Origin: JALNZF01 sp049793155
GTDB taxonomy: Bacteria > Nitrospirota > UBA9217
Assembly (NCBI GenBank): GCA_049793155.1
Contig: JBARBN010000027.1
Location: 1 to 35,589 of the forward strand
Direction: 5' to 3'
DNA: 35,589 nucleotides
The notes below the pieces were generated by a model. The model did no database searches. It had not been told where the DNA came from and saw only the letters and a list, made by a program, of their open reading frames with translations. This document shows positions 17,646 through 26,543 of this stretch, piece after piece. How positions within the stretch are numbered: position 1 is the first letter of the stretch; each line of letters opens with the position of its first letter. Both the position numbers and the translations under genes were made by a program.

Positions 17646-18201
17646 CGAGCAGAAGAAAAAAGCGGAAGAGAAAATGAGCAAGGCGCTCGATGTCCTTAGA
17701 AAAGAGTTTACCACTCTCCGGACCGGCCGGGCGTCGCTGGGCATCCTCGACGGGATCATGGTCGATTTCTACGGCACACCTACTGCGCTCAACCAAGTGT
17801 CGAACATGGCAATGCCCGACCCCCGAATGATCACGATCCAGCCCTGGGAGCCGAAGATGCTCGGCGAGATAGAGAAGGCCATCCTGAAATCGGACGTCGG
17901 GATTACGCCCTCGAACGACGGCAAGATCATCCGCCTCAGCATTCCGCCTTTGACCGAAGAGCGACGGCAGCAGATCGTGAAACATGCGAAGAAACTGGCC
18001 GAGGACGCGCGTGTCGCTGTCCGAAACATCCGCCGGGACGTGAACGACGACATTAAGAAGAAAAGCAAGGACAAGGAGGTCCACGTTTCAGAAGATGAGG
18101 TCAAAAAGCTGCAGGATGAGATACAGAAGACAACTGACAACTATATCAAGAAGATCGACGATCTGCTCGGTCACAAGGAAAAAGAGATCATGACCGTGTA
18201 G
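17638..18201 (+). CDS. frr: Ribosome recycling factor
   Basis: 187 residues, normal length. With EF-G it splits post-termination ribosomes. Typical blocks: the N-terminal helix with EKMSKALDVLRKEFTTLRTGRAS, the PTALNQVSNMAMPDPRMITIQPWE domain II region, SNDGKIIRLSIPPLTEERR, and the C-terminal helices ending LGHKEKEIMTV. Overlaps pyrH by 8 nt. Last gene of the operon. Confidence 0.97.
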   Translation: MLSEQKKKAEEKMSKALDVLRKEFTTLRTGRASLGILDGIMVDFYGTPTALNQVSNMAMPDPRMITIQPWEPKMLGEIEKAILKSDVGITPSNDGKIIRLSIPPLTEERRQQIVKHAKKLAEDARVAVRNIRRDVNDDIKKKSKDKEVHVSEDEVKKLQDEIQKTTDNYIKKIDDLLGHKEKEIMTV

Positions 18202-18394
18202 GATATTCGCCGAGGCGGGTCTTGAACTTCGCCGCGACATCCTCGTTACGCTCAACCTTATCGCCGTGTAACCCTCTTCCTCAAGAACCCTTCGTGAATC
18301 TTCCCGCAAGGCGAGCTCATTTTTTGTAAGAAAAAATCTCGACATACCGGCGAATCCGCGCTTCGAATATCGCACTTTTTTACGCAGCTTTACC

Positions 18395-18424
18395 TTGACA
18401 AAAGCACGGAAATCGACATATTAT
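18395..18424 (+). promoter_or_regulatory. Sigma-70 promoter of the ACT/Liv unit
   Basis: TTGACA (18395-18400), 18-nt spacer, TATTAT (18419-18424). Transcription would start near 18431, which rules out the ATG at 18426 and supports the GTG at 18480 as the start of the ACT protein. Confidence 0.8.
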
Positions 18425-18479
18425 TATGCGTTTCCCTTGGAACGTTAGTCGTGCTGCACGAGTGGGGAAGGAGGAACCC

Positions 18480-18911
18480 GTGAAGGTCGAACAGATATCC
18501 ATATTTCTGGAGAACAAATCGGGACGCCTTGCCGAAGTCACCGATATCCTTGCCGGGAACGGGATCAACTTGAGGGCCCTCTCCCTGGCCGATACGGCTG
18601 ATTTCGGGATCTTCCGCCTTATCGTAAATGATACGGAAAAGGCGGTCACACTCCTGAAGGACAAGGGGTTCACCATCGCAAAGAATGAGGTTGTAGCCGT
18701 CGAGGTTCCGGACCGGCCGGGCGGCCTCGCCGGGATCCTTGCCGCACTCCAGGGCCAGAGCATCAATGTTGAGTACATGTATGCCTTCGTCCAGAAGAGC
18801 GAGGGCAATGCCGTATTGATATTCCGGTTCGATGATATCGAGAAGTCCATCGATGTGCTTCGAAAAGCAGGCTTCAGGATCTTGAGCGGAGAAGCGGTGC
18901 AAAGACTGTAG
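18480..18911 (+). CDS. Tandem ACT-domain protein
   Basis: 143 residues made of two ACT domains: about 3-68 (VEQISIFLENKSGRLAEVTD) and about 70-138 (VVAVEVPDRPGGLAGILAAL). Each has the family's N-terminal strand, the GxL turn that binds a small ligand, and the following helix. No enzyme domain is attached, so it is likely a free-standing amino-acid-sensing or allosteric subunit. Such proteins are found next to PaaK and IorAB genes in anaerobes. The GTG start is chosen because AAGGAGG is 5-6 nt upstream. First gene after a strong promoter and 48 nt before the livK pair. Confidence 0.88.
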   Translation: MKVEQISIFLENKSGRLAEVTDILAGNGINLRALSLADTADFGIFRLIVNDTEKAVTLLKDKGFTIAKNEVVAVEVPDRPGGLAGILAALQGQSINVEYMYAFVQKSEGNAVLIFRFDDIEKSIDVLRKAGFRILSGEAVQRL

Positions 18912-18959
18912 GATCATCCCTGCCAGTGCAGGGATATTATTCTGAGGAGGAGAAAGACC

Positions 18960-20102
18960 ATGAAATTTTTGAAATTCGCAGCAATCGCGGCATGCATCCT
19001 CGCCTTTTCGACCACATCGGCATTGGCGGGTACTACAATCAAGGTAGGCGCGATCCTTTCCGTTACCGGACCGGCGTCGTTCCTCGGCGCACCTGAGGCA
19101 AAGACCCTCGAGATGATGGTTGAGGACATCAATGCCAAGGGCGGGATCAACGGCACCAAGTTGGAACTGGTGGTCAAGGACTCGGGCGGAAGCCCGGAAA
19201 AAGCAATCTCCTTTGCCAAACAGCTCATTGATGAAGACAAGGTCTTTGCGATCATCGGCCCCTCCACCAGCGGAGAGACCATGGCCATCAAGAATATTGC
19301 TGAAGAGGGAAAGACCATTCTTATTTCCTGCGCGGCGGCCGAGGCGATCGTCAACCCCGTCGCAAAGTACGTGTTCAAGACGCCCCAGAAGGACAAGGAC
19401 GCCGTGATCAGAATATTCCAGCAGATGAAGAAAATGAACATCTCCAGGATCGGCGTACTGTCCTCCAACACGGGCTTTGGCAAGGCAGGCAAGGAGCAGC
19501 TGGAAAAACTTGCCGCGGAATACGGCATCACCGTCGTGATCAGCGAGGTCTATGATAAAGCGGCCACGGACCTTACGGCCGAGGTGACAAAGGTGAAGGC
19601 GGCCAATGTCCAGGCGATCGTGAACTGGTCCATCGAGCCGGCGCAGGCGATCGTGATCAAGAACGCGCGCCAGATCGGCCTGACCATTCCGATCTTTCAA
19701 AGCCATGGCTTCGGCAACATCGGGTATGTGAAGGCGGCCGGTTCCGCGGCCGAGGGCGTTATCTTTCCGGCAGGCAGGCTTCTCGTTGCCGACGTGCTCC
19801 CCGACAAGAACCCCCAGAAGGCCCTGCTCCTGTCATATAAAAAATCCTATGAGGCGAAATACAAGGAAGAGGTGAGCACCTTCGGCGGCCACGCCTATGA
19901 TGCCATGCTCATTCTCGCCGATGCAATCAAGACTGCCGGAACAGACAAGGAAAAAGTCAGGACCGCCATCGAAAACATCAAGGGCCTGGTCGGCACGGCC
20001 GGCATCTTCAACTTCTCGGCAACGGACCACAACGGTCTCGATCTCAACGCCTTTGAAATGCTGACCGTCAAGGACGGCAAGTTCACGGTGCTGGAAAAAT
20101 AA
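18960..20102 (+). CDS. livK: Branched-chain amino-acid ABC transporter, substrate-binding protein (copy 1)
   Basis: 380 residues. Signal peptide 1-23 (KFLKF start, hydrophobic core, SALA end), then a periplasmic type I binding fold: IKVGAILSVTGPASFLGAPE, the loop GPSTSGETMAIKNIA, FGKAGKEQLEKLA and STFGGHAYDAMLIL. It presents a branched-chain or aromatic amino acid, or a related acid, to the LivHMGF transporter encoded downstream. AGGAGG precedes the ATG. The next gene is a close paralogue of equal length, and a terminator-like hairpin separates them. The true ligand cannot be read from the sequence. Confidence 0.92.
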   Translation: MKFLKFAAIAACILAFSTTSALAGTTIKVGAILSVTGPASFLGAPEAKTLEMMVEDINAKGGINGTKLELVVKDSGGSPEKAISFAKQLIDEDKVFAIIGPSTSGETMAIKNIAEEGKTILISCAAAEAIVNPVAKYVFKTPQKDKDAVIRIFQQMKKMNISRIGVLSSNTGFGKAGKEQLEKLAAEYGITVVISEVYDKAATDLTAEVTKVKAANVQAIVNWSIEPAQAIVIKNARQIGLTIPIFQSHGFGNIGYVKAAGSAAEGVIFPAGRLLVADVLPDKNPQKALLLSYKKSYEAKYKEEVSTFGGHAYDAMLILADAIKTAGTDKEKVRTAIENIKGLVGTAGIFNFSATDHNGLDLNAFEMLTVKDGKFTVLEK

Positions 20103-20123
20103 CGCGCGAACAATTTCAGACAG

Positions 20124-20150
20124 GGAGTGTCCGGCAAGACCGGGCACTCC
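20124..20150 (+). terminator. Intercistronic terminator-like hairpin between the two livK genes
   Basis: An 11-bp stem (20124-20134 with 20140-20150, one G-T pair) with loop CAAGA, followed by TTAGTTGTTT. A partial terminator here would raise the first binding protein over the genes downstream, a usual arrangement for ABC transporters. Confidence 0.6.
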
Positions 20151-20248
20151 TTAGTTGTTTCAGAACACCGGTATCCGGTCGTCCTTATGAGCAGGACGTA
20201 CGCGGGCCGCAATTGGCAGCCAGTATCTCTGTAAGGAGGAGACTCATC

Positions 20249-21391
20249 ATGGGGATCAGAAAGTTCATCGTGGTAATCGCTGCTGCTCTTTCGTTGCTTG
20301 CTGCTTCTGCATTCGCCGATGACTCGATCAAGGTCGGTGCCATTCTTGCGGTTACCGGGCCGGCATCAAACCTCGGTGCGCCCGAGGCGCGGACCCTCGA
20401 GATGCTCGTGGAGGATATGAATGCAAGAGGCGGCATCATCGGGAAAAAAGTCGAGCTCATTGTCAAGGACACCGGCGGCAGTCCCGAGAAAGCCGTCTCC
20501 TTTGCGAAACAGCTGATAGAAGAAGAGCGGGTGTTCGCGATCATTGGTCCATCCACCAGCGGTGAGACCATGGCTATCAAGAACCTTGCCGAGGCTGGAA
20601 AGACGATCCTGCTTTCGTGCGCTGCAGCCGAGGTAATCGTAAATCCCCTGGGAAAATATGTTTTCAAGGTGGCGCCCAAAGACAGTTATGCCGCAATGAA
20701 GATCTTCCAGCAGATGAAAAAGATGAAGATCACGAAGATCGGAGTCCTTTCAAGCAATACGGGGTTCGGCAAGGCGGGCAAGGATCAGCTCGAGAAGCTC
20801 GCGCCTGAGAACGGCATCCAGATCCTGATCAGCGAGGTATACGACAAGTCGGCGACGGACCTTACCGCCGAGGTTACCAAGCTCAAGGCCAAGGGCGTGC
20901 AGGCGATCGTGAACTGGTCCATTGAACCGGCGCAGGCCATCGTGATCAAGAACGCGCGACAGATCGGCATGACCGTGCCCATCTTCCAGAGCCACGGTTT
21001 TGCCAATATCCAATATGCCCAGGCCGCTGGTATTGCCGCCGAGGGAGTGATCTTCCCGGCCAGCAGGATCATTGTTGCGGACCTGCTTCCTGACAAACAC
21101 TTACAGAAACCGGTCGTTATGGCGTACCGGAAGGCCTATGAGACAAAATATTCCGAGGATGTAAGCACGTTCGGCGGTCATGCCTATGACGCGATGATGA
21201 TCCTCTCCCGGGCCATCCGCGAGGGCGGCTACGACCGGGAAAAAGTGCGGACCTCCATCGAGCACATAAAAGGATTCTTCGGCACCGCAGGTATTTTCTC
21301 CTTTTCTCCAACGGACCATAACGGCCTCGATATCGAATCTTTTGTGATGCTGACGGTGAAGGACGGAAAATTCGCGCTGTTGGACAGATAG
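20249..21391 (+). CDS. livK: Branched-chain amino-acid ABC transporter, substrate-binding protein (copy 2)
   Basis: 380 residues with a signal peptide (1-23, ending SAFA) and the same fold and motifs as copy 1 (ILAVTGPASNLGAPEA, GPSTSGETMAIKNLA, STFGGHAYDAMMIL). The two proteins align without gaps over most of their length and look about two-thirds identical by eye, so they arose by tandem duplication. The start at 20249 has AAGGAGG upstream; a longer frame from 20213 would lack a ribosome site and spoil the signal peptide. Differences cluster in the second half, so ligand preference may differ. Confidence 0.92.
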   Translation: MGIRKFIVVIAAALSLLAASAFADDSIKVGAILAVTGPASNLGAPEARTLEMLVEDMNARGGIIGKKVELIVKDTGGSPEKAVSFAKQLIEEERVFAIIGPSTSGETMAIKNLAEAGKTILLSCAAAEVIVNPLGKYVFKVAPKDSYAAMKIFQQMKKMKITKIGVLSSNTGFGKAGKDQLEKLAPENGIQILISEVYDKSATDLTAEVTKLKAKGVQAIVNWSIEPAQAIVIKNARQIGMTVPIFQSHGFANIQYAQAAGIAAEGVIFPASRIIVADLLPDKHLQKPVVMAYRKAYETKYSEDVSTFGGHAYDAMMILSRAIREGGYDREKVRTSIEHIKGFFGTAGIFSFSPTDHNGLDIESFVMLTVKDGKFALLDR

Positions 21392-21461
21392 GTTCTTACC
21401 ACGAAGACAGGGTGTTTGAAGGCCAGGGGAGGATGGACAACCGTTCACTTAGTTAACGCAG

Positions 21462-21519
21462 ATGATGGACGCGTACGCCTCGCTCTTGCGTCTCTTCTCC
21501 CTCGTCTTTCGTCCATCAT
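21462..21519. repeat. Heptad array with terminal inverted repeat, element C
   Basis: Read on the minus strand, 21513 to 21479 divides exactly into GACGAAA, GACGAGG, GAGAAGA, GACGCAA, GAGCGAG. A 10-bp perfect inverted repeat ATGATGGACG/CGTCCATCAT (21462-21471 with 21510-21519) closes it into a hairpin. It lies in the 204-nt gap between livK copy 2 and livH. Confidence 0.65.
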
Positions 21520-21595
21520 ACCCGCTTATTCTCTTTCACGTCTCCGTGCTCAGTGATCATTTTTTTTATTGTATTTCGCCGCTGAGGAGTAATTT

Positions 21596-22483
21596 TTGAT
21601 CGAGTTATTTTTTCAATACGTCGTTGCCGGCCTGACCTATGGCACCATTTACGCCATTGTCGGCATCGGGTTCAACATCATTTACAATACCACGGGGATC
21701 ATCAACTTCGCCCAGGGCGAATTCGTCATGCTCGGCGGCATGATCGCCGTGACCCTTCACGCTTTCCTGCCGCTTCCGTTCGCCGTCCTCGGCGCCGTGC
21801 TGATCACGATGATCATCGGCGGACTGATCGAAATAACCTTCATCCGGTGGCTCGTAAAGCCGACGGTCCTCAGGATGATCATCATCACCATCGGACTTTC
21901 CATCCTGATACGGGAGGCAGCGCTGTTCACCTGGGGTGAGGGGGTCCGCTCCTTGCCTTACTTCACGGGGAACGAGATCTCTGCTCTGTCCCTCGGCGGT
22001 GTCCGCATTTCTCCACAGGTCGTCTGGAGCATCGGCGTCTGTTCGGTCATCGTTCTTCTTCTGAACCTTTTTTTCAAGCATACCATGCTGGGCAGGGAAA
22101 TGCGCGCCTGCGCTGCGAACCGCGACGCGGCGGCGCTCTGCGGCATCCCGACCAGGAATATGATCACCCTTTCCTTTGTCCTCTCCGCCGGCATCGGCGC
22201 ACTGGCAGGGTGCGTGGTCTCGCCGATCACCTATACTCAGTATAACATCGGCGCCGGTCTTGCCATCAAGGGCTTTACCGTTGCGATCCTCGGCGGCCTC
22301 GGCAACAGCATGGCCGCCGTGGCAGCGGGCTTCATCCTCGGCATTCTTGAGTCCTTCAGCATCTGGTTCCTGCCGACAGCCTACAAGGACGCGATCTCCA
22401 TTTCCATCCTGCTCGTCATGCTGTTCGTCAGGCCGAGCGGACTGTTTGGAAACAAAGAGGCCATGCGTCTGAAGGATTTTTGA
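21596..22483 (+). CDS. livH: Branched-chain amino-acid ABC transporter permease LivH
   Basis: 295 residues, an inner-membrane permease with about eight hydrophobic segments. Family landmarks are the N-terminal GLTYGTIYAIVGIGFNIIYNTTGIINFAQGEF pattern (GIINFAQGEF seen) and, near the middle, GREMRACAANRDAAALCGI, the loop that meets the ATPases. The start is TTG at 21596: GAGGAGT is 8 nt upstream and no ATG fits the family's N-terminus. The stop shares a base with the livM start (TGATG). Confidence 0.94.
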   Translation: MIELFFQYVVAGLTYGTIYAIVGIGFNIIYNTTGIINFAQGEFVMLGGMIAVTLHAFLPLPFAVLGAVLITMIIGGLIEITFIRWLVKPTVLRMIIITIGLSILIREAALFTWGEGVRSLPYFTGNEISALSLGGVRISPQVVWSIGVCSVIVLLLNLFFKHTMLGREMRACAANRDAAALCGIPTRNMITLSFVLSAGIGALAGCVVSPITYTQYNIGAGLAIKGFTVAILGGLGNSMAAVAAGFILGILESFSIWFLPTAYKDAISISILLVMLFVRPSGLFGNKEAMRLKDF

Positions 22484-23559
22484 TGAAGACTTCGCGATTT
22501 ACTCCGATCCTGACCCTTGTTGCAGTGGTCACCCTTGTCCAGCTCCTGACTCTTACGGTTGGAAAAGAGTTTTATCTCACGCAACTTACGATGACGGCTT
22601 ACTATTCGCTCATCGTGGTCGGGCTCTGTCTCCTGATGGGGTTCGCAGGACAGATCTCCCTCGGCCACGCGGGCTTCTTCGCAATTGGCGGATATACATC
22701 GGCCGTTCTCACTACTCTGGATCTGTCCGCCTATAAGGGCGCTGTTCTCTTCACGCTCCTTACAAAGCTCCGGGTCCTTACCAACCGGCAGGACCTCTAT
22801 GGCAACTCGCTGGTGAGCGTCAATCCCTGGGCTGCCTGCATTGTTGCCGCACTGCTTGCGCTCGTTGTTTCCTGGGCCATCGGCATCCCGGTGCTGAAGC
22901 TCAAAGGGCATTACCTCGCCATGGCGACGTTAGGGTTCGGGACGATCATCTTCAGCCTGGTGCTCGGGACCCAGAGCTTCGGAGCCGCAGACGGAATCTC
23001 AGGCGTGCCTCCTTTTCCCCTGCTGCCCGGCTTCAGCGTGAGCGGCGGCTCGTCGCTCAGGGTCATGAACTATTACTTTGCCTGGCTGCTCGTGACTGCG
23101 GCCATGGTACTGCTCGTGAACCTTATCCACTCCCGGGTCGGCCGCGCACTCCGCGCGATCCGCGGGGCCGAGGATGCGTCGAACGCCATGGGCGTTGATA
23201 CGGCCAGGTACAAGCTCTCCACCTTTATGCTGAGCGCCGTGCTCGCCGCGGTCGCCGGGGTCTTCCTTACTCATTTCAACGGCGGCATCGGCCCGTCCGA
23301 GGCGTCGATCTTAAAATCCGTGCGCTATGTCGCCATCGTTGCCGTCGGTGGCATGGGAAGCCTCTGGGGCACGCTCATTATGAGCGTGGTATTGAACTTT
23401 TTCTCGCTTCGCGGTTATTTCGGAACCTTTGATGACGCCATATTCGGGGGTATTCTTATACTTATTATGCTTTTCGCGCCCGATGGCATCATAGGATCGG
23501 ATCTAAGGGCGATCGTCAAGAGATTAAGCGGTAAATTTCAGTCAACAAACAGCAAATAG
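22483..23559 (+). CDS. livM: Branched-chain amino-acid ABC transporter permease LivM
   Basis: 358 residues, second permease. Hydrophobic segments throughout; LivM signatures include GQISLGHAGFFAIGGYTSA near residue 65 and GRALRAIRGAEDASNAMGVD near 225, the cytoplasmic coupling loop. It pairs with LivH to form the channel. The ATG at 22483 overlaps the livH stop, with AAGGA upstream. An imperfect hairpin (23554-23564 with 23598-23607) follows its stop before livG. Confidence 0.94.
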   Translation: MKTSRFTPILTLVAVVTLVQLLTLTVGKEFYLTQLTMTAYYSLIVVGLCLLMGFAGQISLGHAGFFAIGGYTSAVLTTLDLSAYKGAVLFTLLTKLRVLTNRQDLYGNSLVSVNPWAACIVAALLALVVSWAIGIPVLKLKGHYLAMATLGFGTIIFSLVLGTQSFGAADGISGVPPFPLLPGFSVSGGSSLRVMNYYFAWLLVTAAMVLLVNLIHSRVGRALRAIRGAEDASNAMGVDTARYKLSTFMLSAVLAAVAGVFLTHFNGGIGPSEASILKSVRYVAIVAVGGMGSLWGTLIMSVVLNFFSLRGYFGTFDDAIFGGILILIMLFAPDGIIGSDLRAIVKRLSGKFQSTNSK

Positions 23560-23642
23560 AGCTCAAGATCCTCACGGCTCTAGACTCAAATGATTAAGAG
23601 CCTATTTAATTGATGCTTTGCTCCCGGGTGTTTGGACTCATT

Positions 23643-24407
23643 ATGTCTCTCCTTGAAATAAAAAATATCAGCAAGCGCTTTGGCGGACTTCAGGCCGTGA
23701 AAGACGTAAGCTTCTCGGTGCAGCAGGGCAGCATCAAAGCGGTCATCGGGCCGAACGGCGCGGGAAAGACGACGCTGTTCAACCTTGTATCCGGTTTTTT
23801 ATGCCCGGACGCCGGCGCCATTATTTATCAGGGAGTGCCGATCGACACGAAAAAGCCCTACGAGATCGCCGCGGTCGGACTGTCGCGCACCTTCCAGCAC
23901 ATCAAGCTCTTTGCCCACATGACCGCGCTTGAAAACGTCATGGTCGGCTGCCATGTCAGAAGCAGGGCGGGATTTATCGCCGGCATGCTGAACCTGCCCT
24001 GGACCCGGAGCGAAGAACGCAAGATCCGGGAAAAGGCGCTTGCAATGATGGACCTTCTCGGGATCCTTAATCTGAGCGAGGCCGAGGCACTGAGCCTTTC
24101 TTACGGCCAGCAGCGTGCCGTAGAACTCGCCCGTGCTCTGGCGAGCGCCCCGACCATGCTGTTGCTCGACGAACCCGCTGCAGGCCTCACGATGCGTGAG
24201 ACGGCGGACGTGGCAAAACTGATCGTCAAAGTTCGCAACCTCGGCATCACCATTTTGATCGTTGAACACGACATGTCCCTGGTCATGAACATCTCCGATG
24301 AGATCGTTGTGCTCAGCTACGGTGAAAAGATCGCGGATGATGTGCCGCGGGCAATACAGACCAATCCTGAGGTTATTAGCATCTATCTGGGAGCGGACGA
24401 TGCTTAA
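23643..24407 (+). CDS. livG: Branched-chain amino-acid ABC transporter ATP-binding protein LivG
   Basis: 254 residues. Walker A GPNGAGKT at 36-43, signature LSYGQQRAVELARAL, Walker B LLLDEPAAGL, and the switch histidine in IVEHDM. One of the two ATPases driving LivHM. The ATG at 23643 gives the standard N-terminus SLLEIKNISKRFGG; the ribosome site is weak. The last 8 nt overlap livF. Confidence 0.95.
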   Translation: MSLLEIKNISKRFGGLQAVKDVSFSVQQGSIKAVIGPNGAGKTTLFNLVSGFLCPDAGAIIYQGVPIDTKKPYEIAAVGLSRTFQHIKLFAHMTALENVMVGCHVRSRAGFIAGMLNLPWTRSEERKIREKALAMMDLLGILNLSEAEALSLSYGQQRAVELARALASAPTMLLLDEPAAGLTMRETADVAKLIVKVRNLGITILIVEHDMSLVMNISDEIVVLSYGEKIADDVPRAIQTNPEVISIYLGADDA

Positions 24408-25125
24408 GATTCGTAACCTCGATGCCGGATATGGCGGCCTGTCCGTGCTTCATCGGCTTTCGCTCCATGTGAAAGCGGGCGAGATCGTCACGATCATCGG
24501 CGCGAACGGCGCGGGAAAGACCACGCTGCTCAAGACCATAACAGGTCTGCTCCGGGCCCGGGCGGGCGAGATCTTGTTCGACGACCGGGACATGCTGCGC
24601 GTTCCAACGGAGCGCATCGTTTTCAACGGATGCTCGCTCGTACCCGAAGGCAGGCAGGTGTTCCCTGCCATGCCGGTCCACGAGAACCTCCTGCTCGGCG
24701 CATATGTCCAGTTTAAGCGCGGCAACAAGCATGAGGTGGAGCGTGATCTCGGGCGCATCTACAGCCTTTTCCCGGTGCTCAAGCAGCGCGAACGTCAGCT
24801 TGCAGGCACCCTGTCGGGCGGCGAGCAGCAGATGCTTGCCATCGGCAGGGCGCTTATGGCGCGGCCGAAGCTTATCATGCTCGATGAGCCTTCCATGGGC
24901 CTGGCGCCGATCATGGTAAAAGAGATCTTCAACATCATTGTTAAGCTCCGCGAAGAGGGAAATACCGTGCTGCTGGTGGAGCAGAACGCGCGAAGCGCCC
25001 TCAGGATCGCAAACCGCGGCTACGTGCTCGAGACCGGCAGGATCATTCTATCGGGCGAGGCTGAAGAACTGCTCGCAAACCGGGATGTACAGCGCGCGTA
25101 TCTGGGACGGGACGTGAATGAATAA
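24400..25125 (+). CDS. livF: Branched-chain amino-acid ABC transporter ATP-binding protein LivF
   Basis: 241 residues. Walker A GANGAGKT at 34-41, signature LSGGEQQMLAIGRAL, Walker B IMLDEPSMGLAP, and VEQNARSAL. Partner of LivG. It starts inside the end of livG with GGGAG upstream, so translation is coupled. Element D and then paaK follow. Confidence 0.95.
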   Translation: MLKIRNLDAGYGGLSVLHRLSLHVKAGEIVTIIGANGAGKTTLLKTITGLLRARAGEILFDDRDMLRVPTERIVFNGCSLVPEGRQVFPAMPVHENLLLGAYVQFKRGNKHEVERDLGRIYSLFPVLKQRERQLAGTLSGGEQQMLAIGRALMARPKLIMLDEPSMGLAPIMVKEIFNIIVKLREEGNTVLLVEQNARSALRIANRGYVLETGRIILSGEAEELLANRDVQRAYLGRDVNE

Positions 25126-25131
25126 TAAATT

Positions 25132-25223
25132 ATTGGAAATTGAAGATTGGAAATTGGAAATTTGAAATCTTTAGTTTCTTTTTTCAATCTTCACTATACA
25201 ATTTCCAATCTCAAATTTCCAAT
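25132..25223. repeat. Heptad inverted-repeat element D (5 + 7 heptads)
   Basis: Left arm 25132-25166 divides exactly into ATTGGAA, ATTGAAG, ATTGGAA, ATTGGAA, ATTTGAA. Right arm 25175-25223, read on the other strand, divides into ATTGGAA, ATTTGAG, ATTGGAA, ATTGTAT, AGTGAAG, ATTGAAA, AAAGAAA. Centre of 8 nt. It fills the livF-paaK gap almost completely and ends 18 nt before the paaK start, where it would place a long hairpin just 5' of the ribosome site. Confidence 0.75.
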
Positions 25224-25241
25224 TGCACCGGAGGTGCTACT

Positions 25242-26540
25242 ATGTACTGGCAGCCTGAAACCGAGTCCATGAACCGGAAAGAACTGGAGCAGCTGCAGCT
25301 TGAACGGCTCGAGTCCACCCTGAACCGGGTTTACATGAACGTCCCCTTTTACCGAAAAAAGTTTGACGAGGTCAAGTTCAACCCCGATGACCTGCGCTCG
25401 CTCGATGACCTCAGCAGGCTGCCCCTGACGACAAAGAAAGACCTCAGGGAAAACTATCCGTATGGGCTCTTTGCCGTGCCGCTCAGGGAGGTCGTCCGAA
25501 TCCACGCCTCGTCGGGGACGACCGGCATGTCGACCGTAGTGGGCTATTCGAAGAACGATATCAAGACTTGGTCTGACCTGGTCGCGAGAATCCTGGCGGC
25601 CGGCGGCATCACCAAGGATGATGTCATTCAGATCGCATTCAATTACGGTCTTTTCACCGGCGCCTTCGGCCTTCACTACGGTGCAGAGCGGCTCGGCGCG
25701 TCCGTCATCCCCATTTCGAGCGGCAACACGCGGCGACAGATCAAGCTCATGCAGGACTTCAAGACCACGGCGCTCGTAAGCACGCCCAGCTACGCCATGT
25801 TGATCGCGGACACGATGATGGAAATGGGCATTAACCGCAATTCCCTCTCGCTCAAGTACGGCCTCTTCGGCGCCGAGCCCTGGTCCGACGCCATGCGCAA
25901 AGAGCTCGAAGACAAGCTCAAGATCGTGGCAACGGACAACTACGGCCTGTCCGAGGTAATGGGGCCCGGCGTTGCCGGTGAGTGCCTGGAACGAAACGGT
26001 CTGCACATTGCCGAAGACCACTTTCTCGTTGAATGGATCAATCCTGACACTCTCGAACCGGTCCAGCCCGGAGAGATCGGGGAAATGGTCATCACGACAC
26101 TAACCAAGGAAGCCTTCCCGGTCATCCGGTACCGGACTCGCGATCTGACCCGTCTTATTCCCGAGCCGTGCCCCTGCGGCAGGACCATGAGGAAAATGAC
26201 GAGGGTCTACGGCAGAACCGACGATATGTTGATCATTCGCGGCGTGAATGTCTTTCCGCAGCAGATCGAGAACGTGCTGTTCGAGATCGAAGGTGTTGCC
26301 CCGCATTATCAGATCATCATCGATCGCAAGGGCGCTCTTGATGATACGACGGTCAACGTTGAGGTGTCGGAGTCCATGTTCTTCGATGAGATGAAAAAGC
26401 AAAGCAAGCTCAAAGAAACCATCAAGAAGCGCCTTGCCTCGGAGCTCGGGATCTCCGTCGAGGTGAAACTTGTGGAGAAAAAAACTCTGGAGCGGTTCGA
26501 GGGAAAAGCGATGCGGGTTATCGATAACAGAAAATTTTAA
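25242..26540 (+). CDS. paaK: Phenylacetate-CoA ligase (PaaK family), copy 1
   Basis: 432 residues, normal for PaaK. Activates an arylacetate with ATP and CoA, via an acyl-adenylate, to the CoA thioester. The phosphate-binding loop is HASSGTTGMS (about 87-96); then DNYGLSEVMGPG (about 231), YRTRDLT (about 298), the hinge region GRTDDMLIIRGVNVFP, and near the C-terminus FEGKAMRV with the probable catalytic lysine. ATG at 25242 has GGAGG upstream; an earlier ATG would read through element D. In this island it would supply phenylacetyl-CoA or indoleacetyl-CoA, or work with IorAB. A second copy is at 31058-32401. Confidence 0.94.
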   Translation: MYWQPETESMNRKELEQLQLERLESTLNRVYMNVPFYRKKFDEVKFNPDDLRSLDDLSRLPLTTKKDLRENYPYGLFAVPLREVVRIHASSGTTGMSTVVGYSKNDIKTWSDLVARILAAGGITKDDVIQIAFNYGLFTGAFGLHYGAERLGASVIPISSGNTRRQIKLMQDFKTTALVSTPSYAMLIADTMMEMGINRNSLSLKYGLFGAEPWSDAMRKELEDKLKIVATDNYGLSEVMGPGVAGECLERNGLHIAEDHFLVEWINPDTLEPVQPGEIGEMVITTLTKEAFPVIRYRTRDLTRLIPEPCPCGRTMRKMTRVYGRTDDMLIIRGVNVFPQQIENVLFEIEGVAPHYQIIIDRKGALDDTTVNVEVSESMFFDEMKKQSKLKETIKKRLASELGISVEVKLVEKKTLERFEGKAMRVIDNRKF

Positions 26541-26543
26541 GGA

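Noticed and set aside
18088..18375. 95-codon minus-strand frame after frr
   Set aside because: Its end overlaps frr in antisense and the rest resembles nothing known; no ribosome site supports it.
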